A stretch of 7,087 bases of DNA from an uncultured Lachnospiraceae bacterium (lineage in GTDB: Bacteria; Bacillota_A; Clostridia; Lachnospirales; Lachnospiraceae), in assembly GCA_947302185.1 (NCBI GenBank), contig CAMYVI010000132.1, forward strand, positions 1 through 7,087, read 5' to 3'. A program made the position numbers and the translations under genes. Below the pieces are notes generated by a model, which saw only the letters and a list, made by a program, of their open reading frames with translations, had not been told where the DNA came from and ran no database searches. How positions within the stretch are numbered: position 1 is the first letter of the stretch; the number at the start of each line of letters is the position of its first letter. Positions 1-6,165 of the stretch are shown here, piece by piece.

Positions 1-23
1 TTTTAAAGAACAGGAACAGATAA

Positions 24-470
24 ATGAGATGTCCATATTGCGGAAAAGATAATACCAGAGTCGTAGATTCCAGACCTGTGGATGATAATACAGCTATTCG
101 CAGGCGCCGTATGTGCGATTCCTGCGGGAAACGCTTTACTTCCTATGAGAAGGTGGAGATGATACCGCTCATGGTAGTAAAAAAAGATATGAACAGGGAA
201 CCCTACAACCGGAACAAGATAGAGGACGGTGTTGTTCGAGCCTGCCACAAAAGACCTATTTCTCCGCAGCAGATCAGGGAATTGGTCGACAGCGTCGAGT
301 CTGAGATTTACAACAGCGGCGTGCGCGAGATTCCCAGTTCTACTATCGGTGAGCTTGTTATGGCACGCCTCAAGGACCTGGATGCAGTTGCATATGTGCG
401 ATTTGCAAGTGTTTATCGGGAATTTAAGGATGTCAATACATTCATGGCGGAGATTAAGAAGTTCCTGTAG
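24..470 (+). CDS. nrdR: Transcriptional repressor NrdR
   Basis: NrdR is an ATP/dATP-sensing zinc-finger and ATP-cone repressor of ribonucleotide reductase operons; it binds paired NrdR boxes upstream of nrd genes. The 148-residue product has the family's usual length of about 150. It opens with MRCPYCG, and Cys3, Cys6, Cys31 and Cys34 form the zinc ribbon. The basic stretch IRRRRMCDSCGKRFTSYE (25-42) is the family signature. An ATP-cone domain follows at about residues 46-136 (VVKKDMNREPYNRNKI, then VAYVRFASVYREF). The ATG at 24 is preceded by AGGA at 12-15. An intrinsic terminator begins 26 bases after the stop, so the gene ends its own transcription unit. The promoter lies outside the window. 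No NrdR box pair was recognised in this window, so the target nrd genes are presumably elsewhere. Identification is firm. Confidence 0.97.
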   Translation: MRCPYCGKDNTRVVDSRPVDDNTAIRRRRMCDSCGKRFTSYEKVEMIPLMVVKKDMNREPYNRNKIEDGVVRACHKRPISPQQIRELVDSVESEIYNSGVREIPSSTIGELVMARLKDLDAVAYVRFASVYREFKDVNTFMAEIKKFL

Positions 471-495
471 TTCCGCAGTAATATTGTCTATTCGG

Positions 496-528
496 GGACT
501 GCCGTGGATGCGGCAGTCCTTTGTTTTT
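496..528 (+). terminator. Intrinsic terminator after nrdR
   Basis: A perfect 9-bp GC-rich stem, GGACTGCCG (496-504) with CGGCAGTCC (511-519), encloses a six-base loop TGGATG. It is followed at once by the T-rich tract TTTGTTTTT (520-528). This is a classic rho-independent terminator on the plus strand. It separates nrdR from the pyrH run. Confidence 0.93.
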
Positions 529-531
529 AAT

Positions 532-649
532 CTCTGACGCAGAATTTCCGAAACTTCAATCATGAGGTGAAAGCGCAAGGTGAAATCAGGCTCTGACGCA
601 GAATTCTCGTGTCTATGGTCGTGAGATGAATACGCAAAATGAAACTTGT
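532..649. repeat. Decayed 59-bp tandem duplication between nrdR and pyrH
   Basis: Two adjacent 59-base units (532-590 and 591-649) align without gaps. The first 15 bases, CTCTGACGCAGAATT, are identical. The rest still match in blocks (TGAG.TGAA, CGCAA, TGAAA), giving by hand about 40 of 59 identical positions. Each unit begins with the small palindrome TCTG-ACG-CAGA (533-543 and 592-602). The first unit also holds an 8-base direct repeat AGGTGAAA (565-572 and 578-585). No open frame of note crosses the region. It may be a duplicated regulatory segment or a relic of a dispersed repeat; the function is unknown. Confidence 0.75.
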
Positions 650-664
650 CTCAAACTTGGGACA
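647..664. promoter_or_regulatory. 18-bp near-perfect palindrome just upstream of pyrH
   Basis: TGTCTCAA-AC-TTGGGACA forms two 8-base arms that match at 7 of 8 positions; the exception is a T facing a G, which would still pair as G-U in RNA. It ends 16 bases before the pyrH Shine-Dalgarno GGAGG (681-685) and 27 bases before the start codon. The spacing suits an operator or a small 5'-UTR hairpin controlling the pyrH run. I do not recognise the motif as a known regulator's site. No convincing promoter hexamer pair was found around it. Confidence 0.45.
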
Positions 665-691
665 GAAACAATATTTTAACGGAGGTCCATT

Positions 692-1387
692 ATGAAACGA
701 GTACTTTTGAAACTGAGCGGCGAGGCGCTGGCAGGGGATAAGAAGACCGGTTTCGATGAAGCAACTGTGCAAGGGGTGGCAGCCCAGGTCAAAGCAGTCA
801 TGGATGAAGGAGTTCAGGTCGGTATTGTCATCGGCGGCGGAAACTTCTGGAGAGGAAGATCCTCAAACGCCATCGAGCGCACCCATGCTGACCAGATCGG
901 TATGCTTGCCACAGTTATGAACTGCATTTATGTATCGGAAATCTTCCGTTCACAGGGAATGAAAACGGAAATTATGACGCCTTTCACGATAGGTGCGCTC
1001 ACGACTCTTTTCTCCAAGGATGCAGCTGTTTCTGCTCTTGAGGCCGGCAAAGCGGTCTTTTTCGCCGGCGGGACGGGATGTCCGTATTTTTCCACCGATA
1101 CCGCTACCGTACTGCGTGCCATCGAGATCGAGTCGGAGATGATTCTTCTTGCCAAATCGGTTGACGGCGTTTACGACGACGATCCGAAATCCAATCCGAA
1201 CGCTAAGAAGTTTACGGAGATATCCATAAATGATGTTGTTCGCGAAGGTCTCGGCGTTGTGGACGGCGCTGCGGCAGTTATGGCAAAAGAGAATAAAATG
1301 CCGATGCTTGTCTTCGGTTTGAATGAAGAAAACAGTATTATACGTGCAGCACATGGAATAATAGACGGGACAGTTGTCACCGTATAA
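692..1387 (+). CDS. pyrH: UMP kinase
   Basis: This cytoplasmic enzyme phosphorylates UMP to UDP with ATP, the step that feeds UTP and CTP synthesis. The 231-residue protein belongs to the bacterial amino-acid-kinase-fold UMP kinases (usually about 235-245 residues). Visible motifs are KLSGEAL (7-13) at the phosphate-binding start, IGGGNFWRG (47-55), ADQIGMLATVMN (66-77) for UMP binding, GGTGCPYFSTDTA (126-138) and KSVDGVYDDDPK (155-166) around the nucleotide site. The ATG at 692 follows GGAGG (681-685) at good spacing. The stop codon TAA overlaps the frr ribosome binding site, and frr starts 12 bases downstream, so the two are co-transcribed. Upstream lie a terminator, a tandem repeat and a palindrome, so a local promoter is expected, but none was clear. 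Identification is firm. Confidence 0.97.
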   Translation: MKRVLLKLSGEALAGDKKTGFDEATVQGVAAQVKAVMDEGVQVGIVIGGGNFWRGRSSNAIERTHADQIGMLATVMNCIYVSEIFRSQGMKTEIMTPFTIGALTTLFSKDAAVSALEAGKAVFFAGGTGCPYFSTDTATVLRAIEIESEMILLAKSVDGVYDDDPKSNPNAKKFTEISINDVVREGLGVVDGAAAVMAKENKMPMLVFGLNEENSIIRAAHGIIDGTVVTV

Positions 1388-1398
1388 GGAGGCTTACA

Positions 1399-1953
1399 AT
1401 GAGCGAAAAGAATAAAGTATATGAAGAAAAAATGACAAAGACACTGGCAAATCTCGAAAGAGAACTTCAGTCGGTAAGAGCAGGACGTGCCAATCCGCAT
1501 GTGCTCGATAAGATTACTGTCGATTATTACGGCTCTCCGACGCCGATTCAGTCTGTAGCCAACGTTCAGGTCCCGGAAGCTCGTATGATCCAGATTCAGC
1601 CGTGGGAGCCAAAGATGGTCAAAACAATTGTAAAAGCTATTCAGAAATCTGATCTCGGAATCAATCCGAGTGATGACGGCCGCGTAATCCGTCTTGTTTT
1701 TCCTGAGCTTACTGAAGAGAGACGTAAGCAGCTTGTCAAGGATGTCAAGAAGTTGGGAGAGAATGCAAAGGTAGCGTGCCGCAACATCAGACGCGACGGT
1801 AATGACGCGTATAAGAAGATGAAAAAAACTTCTGAGCTTTCCGAGGATGAGATTGCTGATGCTGAAGATGAGCTTCAGAAAATTACCGATAAGTACATCA
1901 AGAAAGTCGACAAGGCAGTTGAAGCTAAGACGAAGGAGCTTATGACAATCTGA
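1399..1953 (+). CDS. frr: Ribosome recycling factor
   Basis: RRF works with EF-G to split the post-termination ribosome and free the mRNA. The product is 184 residues, essentially the family's standard 185. It shows the expected long three-helix-bundle character with a small beta domain inserted at about residues 32-103. Signatures include SVRAGRANP (25-33), VDYYGSPTPI (41-50), IQPWEP (66-71) and NIRRDGND (129-136). The charged C-terminal helix ends KELMTI. The Shine-Dalgarno AAGGAGG (1386-1392) overlaps the pyrH stop codon. The terminal TGA shares one base with the dxr ATG, indicating translational coupling. The pyrH-frr pair is conserved across many bacteria. In related clusters uppS normally comes next; here dxr does. 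Confidence 0.97.
   Translation: MSEKNKVYEEKMTKTLANLERELQSVRAGRANPHVLDKITVDYYGSPTPIQSVANVQVPEARMIQIQPWEPKMVKTIVKAIQKSDLGINPSDDGRVIRLVFPELTEERRKQLVKDVKKLGENAKVACRNIRRDGNDAYKKMKKTSELSEDEIADAEDELQKITDKYIKKVDKAVEAKTKELMTI
1933..1938 (+). promoter_or_regulatory. Distant Shine-Dalgarno for dxr inside frr
   Basis: AAGGAG lies inside the end of frr, 14 bases before the dxr ATG at 1953. This is longer than the usual 5-10 base gap. No better site lies closer, and the stop and start codons overlap by one base (TGATG). Dxr translation probably depends partly on ribosomes terminating on frr. Confidence 0.5.
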
Positions 1954-3113
1954 TGAAAAACATAGCAGTTCTCGGATCTACCGGATCGATAGGGACACAG
2001 TCCCTCGATGTGATCCGGATGCACTCTGACACAATGCGTGCTGTAGCAATAGCCTGCGGCAGCAGGATCGAACTCGCAGAGCAGCAGGCTCGTGAATTCG
2101 GCGTGAAGATGGTCGCTGTTTTCGATGAGGATGCAGCTTCCACGCTCAAAGTCAGGCTCTCTGATACGAATATTCGGGTCGTTTCCGGAATGGACGGTCT
2201 CATTGAGATGTGTCAGATCCCGGAGGCGGATATAGTAGTGACAGCTATCGTCGGTATGATCGGTATCAGGCCGACAATAGCCGCTATAGAGGCAGGCAAA
2301 GATATTGCACTGGCAAACAAAGAGACCTGCGTAACCGCAGGCCATATCATTATTCCGCTCGCACGGGAGAAGGGTGTTCGGATTCTGCCTGTGGACTCGG
2401 AGCATTCGGCAATTTTCCAGGCGCTTCAGGGCAGGGCCGATTCGGGCATCAGGCGGATACTTCTGACCGCGTCCGGCGGTCCGTTCCGCGGCCGAAAAAA
2501 GAGCGAACTGATGAATGTCACTGCAAAGGAGGCTCTGGCTCATCCCACATGGACTATGGGTCCGAAGATTACAATTGACTCTGCAACCATGGTGAATAAG
2601 GGTCTTGAGGTCATTGAAGCAAGATGGCTGTTCGATGTTCCCGTTGATAATATTGAGGTCATTATTCAGCCGCAGAGTATTATTCATTCGGCTGTAGAGT
2701 ATCAGGACGGTTCGATTCTGGCACAGCTCGGACCATCAGATATGCGTATCGCTATTCAGTATGCGCTAACATATCCTACGCATCTTCCGAGTCCTGCCAG
2801 ACCACTTGACTTTAAGACTTTGAAGGAGATAGATATTGATGTCCCGGATAATGATACTTTTCTGGGGCTTCCCATGGCTGTCTCGGCAATAAAGACAGGC
2901 GGTTCGATGCCGACGGCGTTCAACGCCGCAAATGAATGGGCCAACGCCATCTTCAGACGGGGCGACATCTCTTTTATGCAGATCTATGATATCATCGCGG
3001 AGAACATGGCCCGCCATAAGGTGATTGCGGCTCCGACGGTCGATGAGATTTTCGGCGTTCAGGAAGAGATAGACGCTTACTGTGAAGAGAAATACGGAAA
3101 AGTAGTGAAATGA
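1953..3113 (+). CDS. dxr: 1-deoxy-D-xylulose 5-phosphate reductoisomerase
   Basis: Dxr (IspC) converts DXP to 2-C-methyl-D-erythritol 4-phosphate with NADPH and a divalent metal; it is the committed step of the MEP isoprenoid pathway and the target of fosmidomycin. The 386 residues match the usual 380-400. The Rossmann loop GSTGSIG is at 8-14, ANKET at 121-125, and the metal site DSEHSA at 148-153 (Asp148, Glu150). The third metal ligand is Glu219 in NKGLE. The flexible substrate loop and phosphate-binding residues lie in SGGPFR (174-179) and HPTWTMGPKITIDSATM (197-213). NAANE (325-329) marks the C-terminal domain. No key residue is missing. Its product ultimately supplies undecaprenyl phosphate and quinone side chains. 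Its position directly after frr, ahead of cdsA, departs from the common order in which it follows cdsA. Confidence 0.97.
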   Translation: MKNIAVLGSTGSIGTQSLDVIRMHSDTMRAVAIACGSRIELAEQQAREFGVKMVAVFDEDAASTLKVRLSDTNIRVVSGMDGLIEMCQIPEADIVVTAIVGMIGIRPTIAAIEAGKDIALANKETCVTAGHIIIPLAREKGVRILPVDSEHSAIFQALQGRADSGIRRILLTASGGPFRGRKKSELMNVTAKEALAHPTWTMGPKITIDSATMVNKGLEVIEARWLFDVPVDNIEVIIQPQSIIHSAVEYQDGSILAQLGPSDMRIAIQYALTYPTHLPSPARPLDFKTLKEIDIDVPDNDTFLGLPMAVSAIKTGGSMPTAFNAANEWANAIFRRGDISFMQIYDIIAENMARHKVIAAPTVDEIFGVQEEIDAYCEEKYGKVVK

Positions 3114-3158
3114 CGGGGCTGCCGTACTGTTTGTGGTTATAAGACAAATGGTGCGGCG

Positions 3159-3197
3159 GCTCCTAAAGCATGAATTATTATACTTCGACTTAGGAGC
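3159..3197. repeat. 8-bp inverted repeat in the dxr-cdsA gap
   Basis: GCTCCTAA (3159-3166) and TTAGGAGC (3190-3197) are perfect inverse complements separated by 23 AT-rich bases. No T-tract follows, so it does not look like a standard intrinsic terminator. It lies in the 160-base gap between dxr and cdsA, where neighbouring genes in the run are otherwise tightly packed. It could be a leader hairpin, an RNA-processing site or an operator. Confidence 0.45.
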
Positions 3198-3225
3198 AAC
3201 TGACAGAGGGAGACTTTTTGTTCTG

Positions 3226-3258
3226 TATAAAAGTACGATGTTCCGATCTGAGACATCG
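3226..3258 (+). promoter_or_regulatory. Possible -10 element and leader hairpin before cdsA
   Basis: TATAAA (3226-3231) resembles a sigma-A -10 hexamer. The nearest -35-like sequence, CTGACA (3200-3205), sits 20 bases upstream of it, which is too far for a strong promoter. Just downstream, CGATGT (3236-3241) and ACATCG (3253-3258) form a six-pair hairpin that ends a few bases before the cdsA Shine-Dalgarno GGGAGG (3263-3268). A weak internal promoter with a structured leader is possible but unproven. Confidence 0.25.
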
Positions 3259-3273
3259 CAACGGGAGGCAAAT

Positions 3274-4146
3274 ATGTTCTTGACAAGACTGATCAGCGGA
3301 ATCGTGTTGGTCCTTATAGCACTCGCGACAATAATTACCGGCGGGCCGGTTCTTTTGGTAACATTGTTTCTTGTTTCAATGGCGGGCATCAACGAGTTTT
3401 ACGGGGCTTTGCTCGTCGTGCGCAGGAATAAGGCACAGAAGCATGTTGAAGGCGATGAGTACAAGGCCAGGAGCAGAGATGCGGTGGATGAACCGGAAAC
3501 GGCCGTCAATCTGCTCAGCGCAGCGGGGTTTATCGGTGCGGCTGTGTATTATATAACGCTGTATCTGGGGAATCCTCAGTTCTACCTGCTCGGAATTACG
3601 GCGACTTTTCTGTTAGCCATGTTCGTTTATGTATTTTCATACCCGAAATACAAGGCTGAACAGATATGTGCCTGCCTGTTCGGAATGATTTATCTGGCTG
3701 TCATGCTGGGATTTATCTATTTGACAAGAAATCTTGAGCCCGGTAAAATTCTGGTCTGGCTCATTTTCCTGAGTTCATGGGGATCTGATACATGTGCTTA
3801 CTGTGTCGGAAGGCTGATCGGTAAACATAAGATGGCGCCGATACTCAGTCCGAAGAAATCCGTGGAAGGCGGAGTAGGAGGAGTAGTGGGAGCGGCTCTT
3901 TTGGGTGCTGTATACGCTGCAGTATTCAAGCAGTCGCCTGTCAGTTACGCTGTCATTTGCGGAGCCGGTGCCCTTATCTCTATGGTCGGCGACCTTGCCG
4001 CATCAGCAGTGAAACGTGATAAGGGAATTAAAGATTACGGAAAACTGATTCCCGGTCACGGAGGAATTCTTGACCGTTTTGACAGTGTTATTTTTACGGC
4101 TCCCATCATATACTTCCTTTCTGTTGCGATACTTGGGCTCTATTGA
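3274..4146 (+). CDS. cdsA: Phosphatidate cytidylyltransferase (CDP-diacylglycerol synthase)
   Basis: CdsA is an integral membrane enzyme that makes CDP-diacylglycerol from phosphatidate and CTP, the branch point of phospholipid synthesis. The ATG at 3274 is preferred because GGGAGG (3263-3268) precedes it and the protein then starts MFLTRLISGIVLVLIAL, as the family does. An in-frame extension back to a GTG at 3133 lacks a ribosome binding site and resembles nothing in the family. From 3274 the product is 290 residues with about eight hydrophobic segments. The CDP-alcohol signature runs from Ser244 to Asp270 (SAVKRDKGIKD, then PGHGGILDRFD). The upstream conserved block SDTCAYCVGRLIGKH is at 171-185 and SPKKSVEGG at 192-200. 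A hydrophilic, charged stretch of about 28 residues (51-78) after the second membrane segment looks longer than is typical. The stop codon lies within a tandem duplication. Confidence 0.95.
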   Translation: MFLTRLISGIVLVLIALATIITGGPVLLVTLFLVSMAGINEFYGALLVVRRNKAQKHVEGDEYKARSRDAVDEPETAVNLLSAAGFIGAAVYYITLYLGNPQFYLLGITATFLLAMFVYVFSYPKYKAEQICACLFGMIYLAVMLGFIYLTRNLEPGKILVWLIFLSSWGSDTCAYCVGRLIGKHKMAPILSPKKSVEGGVGGVVGAALLGAVYAAVFKQSPVSYAVICGAGALISMVGDLAASAVKRDKGIKDYGKLIPGHGGILDRFDSVIFTAPIIYFLSVAILGLY

Positions 4147-4183
4147 TATCCTTTTTATTGCGATACCTGGGCTCTAATGATAT
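4116..4183. repeat. 34-bp tandem duplication across the cdsA stop
   Basis: Units 4116-4149 and 4150-4183 abut exactly and agree at 30 of 34 positions. The first unit encodes the last residues of CdsA and its TGA stop. The second repeats that sequence outside the gene. Read in the ancestral phase, the second copy gives LFIAIPGL followed by TAA TGA, against the genuine LSVAILGLY then TGA. The duplication ends at 4183, just before the rseP Shine-Dalgarno AGAGG (4185-4189). Removing one unit would place the rseP ATG about 14 bases after the cdsA stop instead of 48. It therefore seems to have loosened a tight gene junction. Confidence 0.9.
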
Positions 4184-4194
4184 AAGAGGTTTTT

Positions 4195-5532
4195 ATGAAG
4201 TGGATTATTGCGTTTTTGATTTTTTCGCTGCTCATACTGTTTCATGAATTCGGACACTTTCTGGTCGCGAAACTGAATGGTGTGGATGTGGAAGAATTTT
4301 CCATGGGATTCGGACCGAGGATCCTGACGACCGTCCATAACGGGACGAGATATTCCCTGAAACTTCTTCTGTTCGGGGGATCATGCCAGATGAAGGGCAT
4401 GATGGACGGATATTATGACGATGAGGATGATGAGACTTCCGAAGCGGAAAGAGTTCCCGAGGAAGGCTCGTTCGAGAGTGTATCGGTGGGAAGGAGAGCC
4501 GCGATTATATTTGCGGGACCGCTTTTTAACTTTATCCTCGCCTTCATATGTGCCATCATAATTATCGGTGTAGTCGGTTATGATCCCGCGGAAGTATTGT
4601 CGGTAGCCGGGAATTCTGCGGCAGAAAGTGCGGGACTCAGCGCCGGGGATACGATTACTTCTTTTATGGGAGAACGCGTCGATATAGCGAGAGATGTTTC
4701 CACGTGGTTCGCCCTCAATGACCTGAACGAAGGAGATACGGTCACCCTGACCGCAGATCATGACGGCGAAAAGAAAAACATCACATATGTGCCGGATGTT
4801 ACTTCCCGCTATATGCTCGGCCTTACTTATAATCTGGATGATGTGCCGGCTACTATCAACGCCGTTTCCGAAGGGTCGCCGCTCGATGAGGCCGGTGTTT
4901 TGGCAGGTGATGTAATTACCGAAATCAATGGCTCGAAGATTGACGGTTCAAAAGAGCTGAACGAATACTTTGACAGCAATCCGATGGACGGCAGCGAAGT
5001 CGCTCTGACTATTAAAAGAGGGGACGAGAAGATAGAAAAGAAAATCGTTCCGTATGAGAACCGAAGCGTGAATCTCGGTTTTTCGTATAATATGGGGCGT
5101 GTCAATACATCCGCGATCGGCGTTCTGAAATACAGCGTGATCGAGATGCGTTACTGGATCGGAACCGTCTTGAAGTCGCTCGGAGCGCTCTTTACCGGCC
5201 GCTACGGAATGGATGAGCTTTCCGGACCTGTCGGCGTTGTTGATATCGTCGGCACGACATATGAGGAGACTAAAGATGAGGGTCCTCTTATCACCTGGAT
5301 GAACATGCTTAATATGATCGTTCTCTTATCTGCCAATCTCGGCGTTATGAATCTTCTGCCGATTCCCGCTTTGGACGGCGGAAGGCTCGTATTCCTTCTG
5401 ATCGAGGGGATTATGAGAAGACCGGTGAATAAAAAGGTTGAAGGAACGCTACAGATGATCACGGTCGTACTTTTGATGTTTCTGATGGTTTATGTCATGT
5501 ATAACGATCTTACGCGGCTTCTGATGCCGTAA
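4195..5532 (+). CDS. rseP: Site-2 intramembrane metalloprotease, RseP/RasP type
   Basis: This membrane zinc protease performs the second cleavage in regulated intramembrane proteolysis, releasing sigma factors from anti-sigma partners or clearing signal-peptide remnants. The first membrane helix carries the zinc motif HEFGH (17-21). The family block MGFGPR is at 37-42. The C-terminal catalytic motif NLLPIPALDGGR (386-397) supplies Asp394 as the third zinc ligand. Between the membrane helices are two PDZ-like repeats, at about 133-205 and 218-290; the second, with GSPLDEAGVLAGDVITEING, is the clearer. At 445 residues it is close to E. coli RseP (450) and longer than the roughly 340-residue single-PDZ versions common in Clostridia. 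A very acidic insert (about residues 70-92, YYDDEDDE) lies before the second membrane segment. The ATG at 4195 follows AGAGG at a short five-base gap. The substrate cannot be read from this window. Confidence 0.95.
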   Translation: MKWIIAFLIFSLLILFHEFGHFLVAKLNGVDVEEFSMGFGPRILTTVHNGTRYSLKLLLFGGSCQMKGMMDGYYDDEDDETSEAERVPEEGSFESVSVGRRAAIIFAGPLFNFILAFICAIIIIGVVGYDPAEVLSVAGNSAAESAGLSAGDTITSFMGERVDIARDVSTWFALNDLNEGDTVTLTADHDGEKKNITYVPDVTSRYMLGLTYNLDDVPATINAVSEGSPLDEAGVLAGDVITEINGSKIDGSKELNEYFDSNPMDGSEVALTIKRGDEKIEKKIVPYENRSVNLGFSYNMGRVNTSAIGVLKYSVIEMRYWIGTVLKSLGALFTGRYGMDELSGPVGVVDIVGTTYEETKDEGPLITWMNMLNMIVLLSANLGVMNLLPIPALDGGRLVFLLIEGIMRRPVNKKVEGTLQMITVVLLMFLMVYVMYNDLTRLLMP

Positions 5533-5554
5533 ATGAGCTTTTGAATCAATGCTT

Positions 5555-5616
5555 GTAAAGTCAGCCCATATCTCTTTGACGAGTGTTCGTGAGATATGGG
5601 CTGAATGTATATTTAC
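5555..5616. terminator. Long hairpin between convergent rseP and HD gene
   Basis: TCAGCCCATATCTC (5561-5574) and GAGATATGGGCTGA (5591-5604) are a perfect 14-bp inverted repeat. Inside it, ACGA (5579-5582) pairs with TCGT (5587-5590) around a GTGT loop, leaving a one-sided TTTG bulge (5575-5578). Outside it, GTAAA (5555-5559) can pair with TTTAC (5612-5616). The position between two convergent genes suits a bidirectional terminator. However, neither strand has a proper T-tract after the stem, so the terminator role is inferred from position and stem strength only. Confidence 0.55.
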
Positions 5617-5644
5617 GGTGTAAAGAAAGCAATCGATGACCGGA

Positions 5645-5665
5645 GTTTAAAGTTTAAAGTTTAAA
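5645..5665. repeat. Three tandem GTTTAAA heptamers at the end of the HD gene
   Basis: GTTTAAA occurs three times head to tail (5645-5651, 5652-5658, 5659-5665), followed by GTT. On the minus strand the repeat supplies the last codons (NFKL) and TAA stop of the HD gene. Such a run can change copy number by replication slippage. Because each unit contains an in-frame TAA in this phase, modest copy changes would alter little of the protein. Confidence 0.85.
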
Positions 5666-6157
5666 GTTGAATTCATTTTTCAGAGTGTTCCATCGCTGTG
5701 ACTGTTTTCTCGAAATTACTCGTGCTCCTGTCGAGAGCACGCTCTGCATGACATCTGCATCCTTCAGGATTTCATCTAAGGGAAGGTGCCTGTGCGCTTT
5801 GTCACTGTGGTAGTAAATCGCTCCGCAGATGGCCTCTATTTCTTTTTCGGAAAACATCGCGCTCGCTTCTAACAGAGGCCTGGCGAATTCGGCTCCTTTT
5901 TTATCATGTCCGGCTACATTTCCCGTAGTAAACTTATAAAGATCATGCATGAGACCTGATATATAGGCAAGCTCGACGTTTTGTCCCCGCATTCCGGCCA
6001 GAAGAGCTGCGTGGTCGGCGACACCGAAGAGGTGAGATGCTGCCCAGATTCTTTCACCGGAGGAGACAGACTCTTCGAGCATACGTGTGACAAGTTCGGC
6101 AATGTAGTTTATTCGGTCTGTATAAGGATCATTGTACTTTTTAGATATGTCGTTCAT
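5654..6157 (-). CDS. HD-domain phosphohydrolase, uncharacterised
   Basis: HD-superfamily proteins are metal-dependent phosphohydrolases, many acting on nucleotides. The 167-residue product shows the expected ligand order: His49 (VADHAALLAG), His71-Asp72 (SGLMHDLYK) and Asp133 or Asp135 (EILKDADVMQ). Additional conserved-looking histidines are His84 (GHDKKGAEFA) and His117 (AIYYHSDKAHRH). The fold prediction is one compact helical domain, without signal peptide, membrane segment or fused domain. The start at 6157 is chosen because AAGGAG lies eight bases upstream; an ATG 45 bases further out (6202) lacks a good site and adds a non-family extension. The gene faces rseP convergently and GNAT divergently, so it is probably monocistronic. 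The substrate is unknown. YqeK-like or YpgQ/YedJ-like activities are possible by motif spacing only, and I assign none. Confidence 0.85.
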   Translation of the reverse strand: MNDISKKYNDPYTDRINYIAELVTRMLEESVSSGERIWAASHLFGVADHAALLAGMRGQNVELAYISGLMHDLYKFTTGNVAGHDKKGAEFARPLLEASAMFSEKEIEAICGAIYYHSDKAHRHLPLDEILKDADVMQSVLSTGARVISRKQSQRWNTLKNEFNFKL

Positions 6158-6165
6158 GGAATTAT

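Noticed and set aside
3..578. 191-codon minus-strand open frame opposite nrdR
   Set aside because: It covers nrdR and runs through the nrdR terminator; the sequence looks non-genic.
532..649. CRISPR array
   Set aside because: There are only two units, directly adjoining and diverged, with no spacers and no cas genes in the window.
669..677. Promoter-like pairing of TTGTCT (646-651) with TATTTT or CAATAT before pyrH
   Set aside because: Either the spacer is 20 bases or the -10 is a poor match, and transcription would start on top of the Shine-Dalgarno.
950..1354. 134-codon minus-strand open frame opposite pyrH
   Set aside because: It is an antisense shadow of a firmly identified gene and has no ribosome binding site or recognisable domain.
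1875..2687. 270-codon open frame on the minus strand opposite frr and dxr
   Set aside because: It lies wholly opposite two certain essential genes, has no family resemblance and is rich in Cys and His, as expected from an antisense shadow.
3133..3273. 47-residue N-terminal extension of CdsA from a GTG start
   Set aside because: There is no ribosome binding site at 3133, the extension is unlike the family, and a strong site precedes the ATG at 3274.
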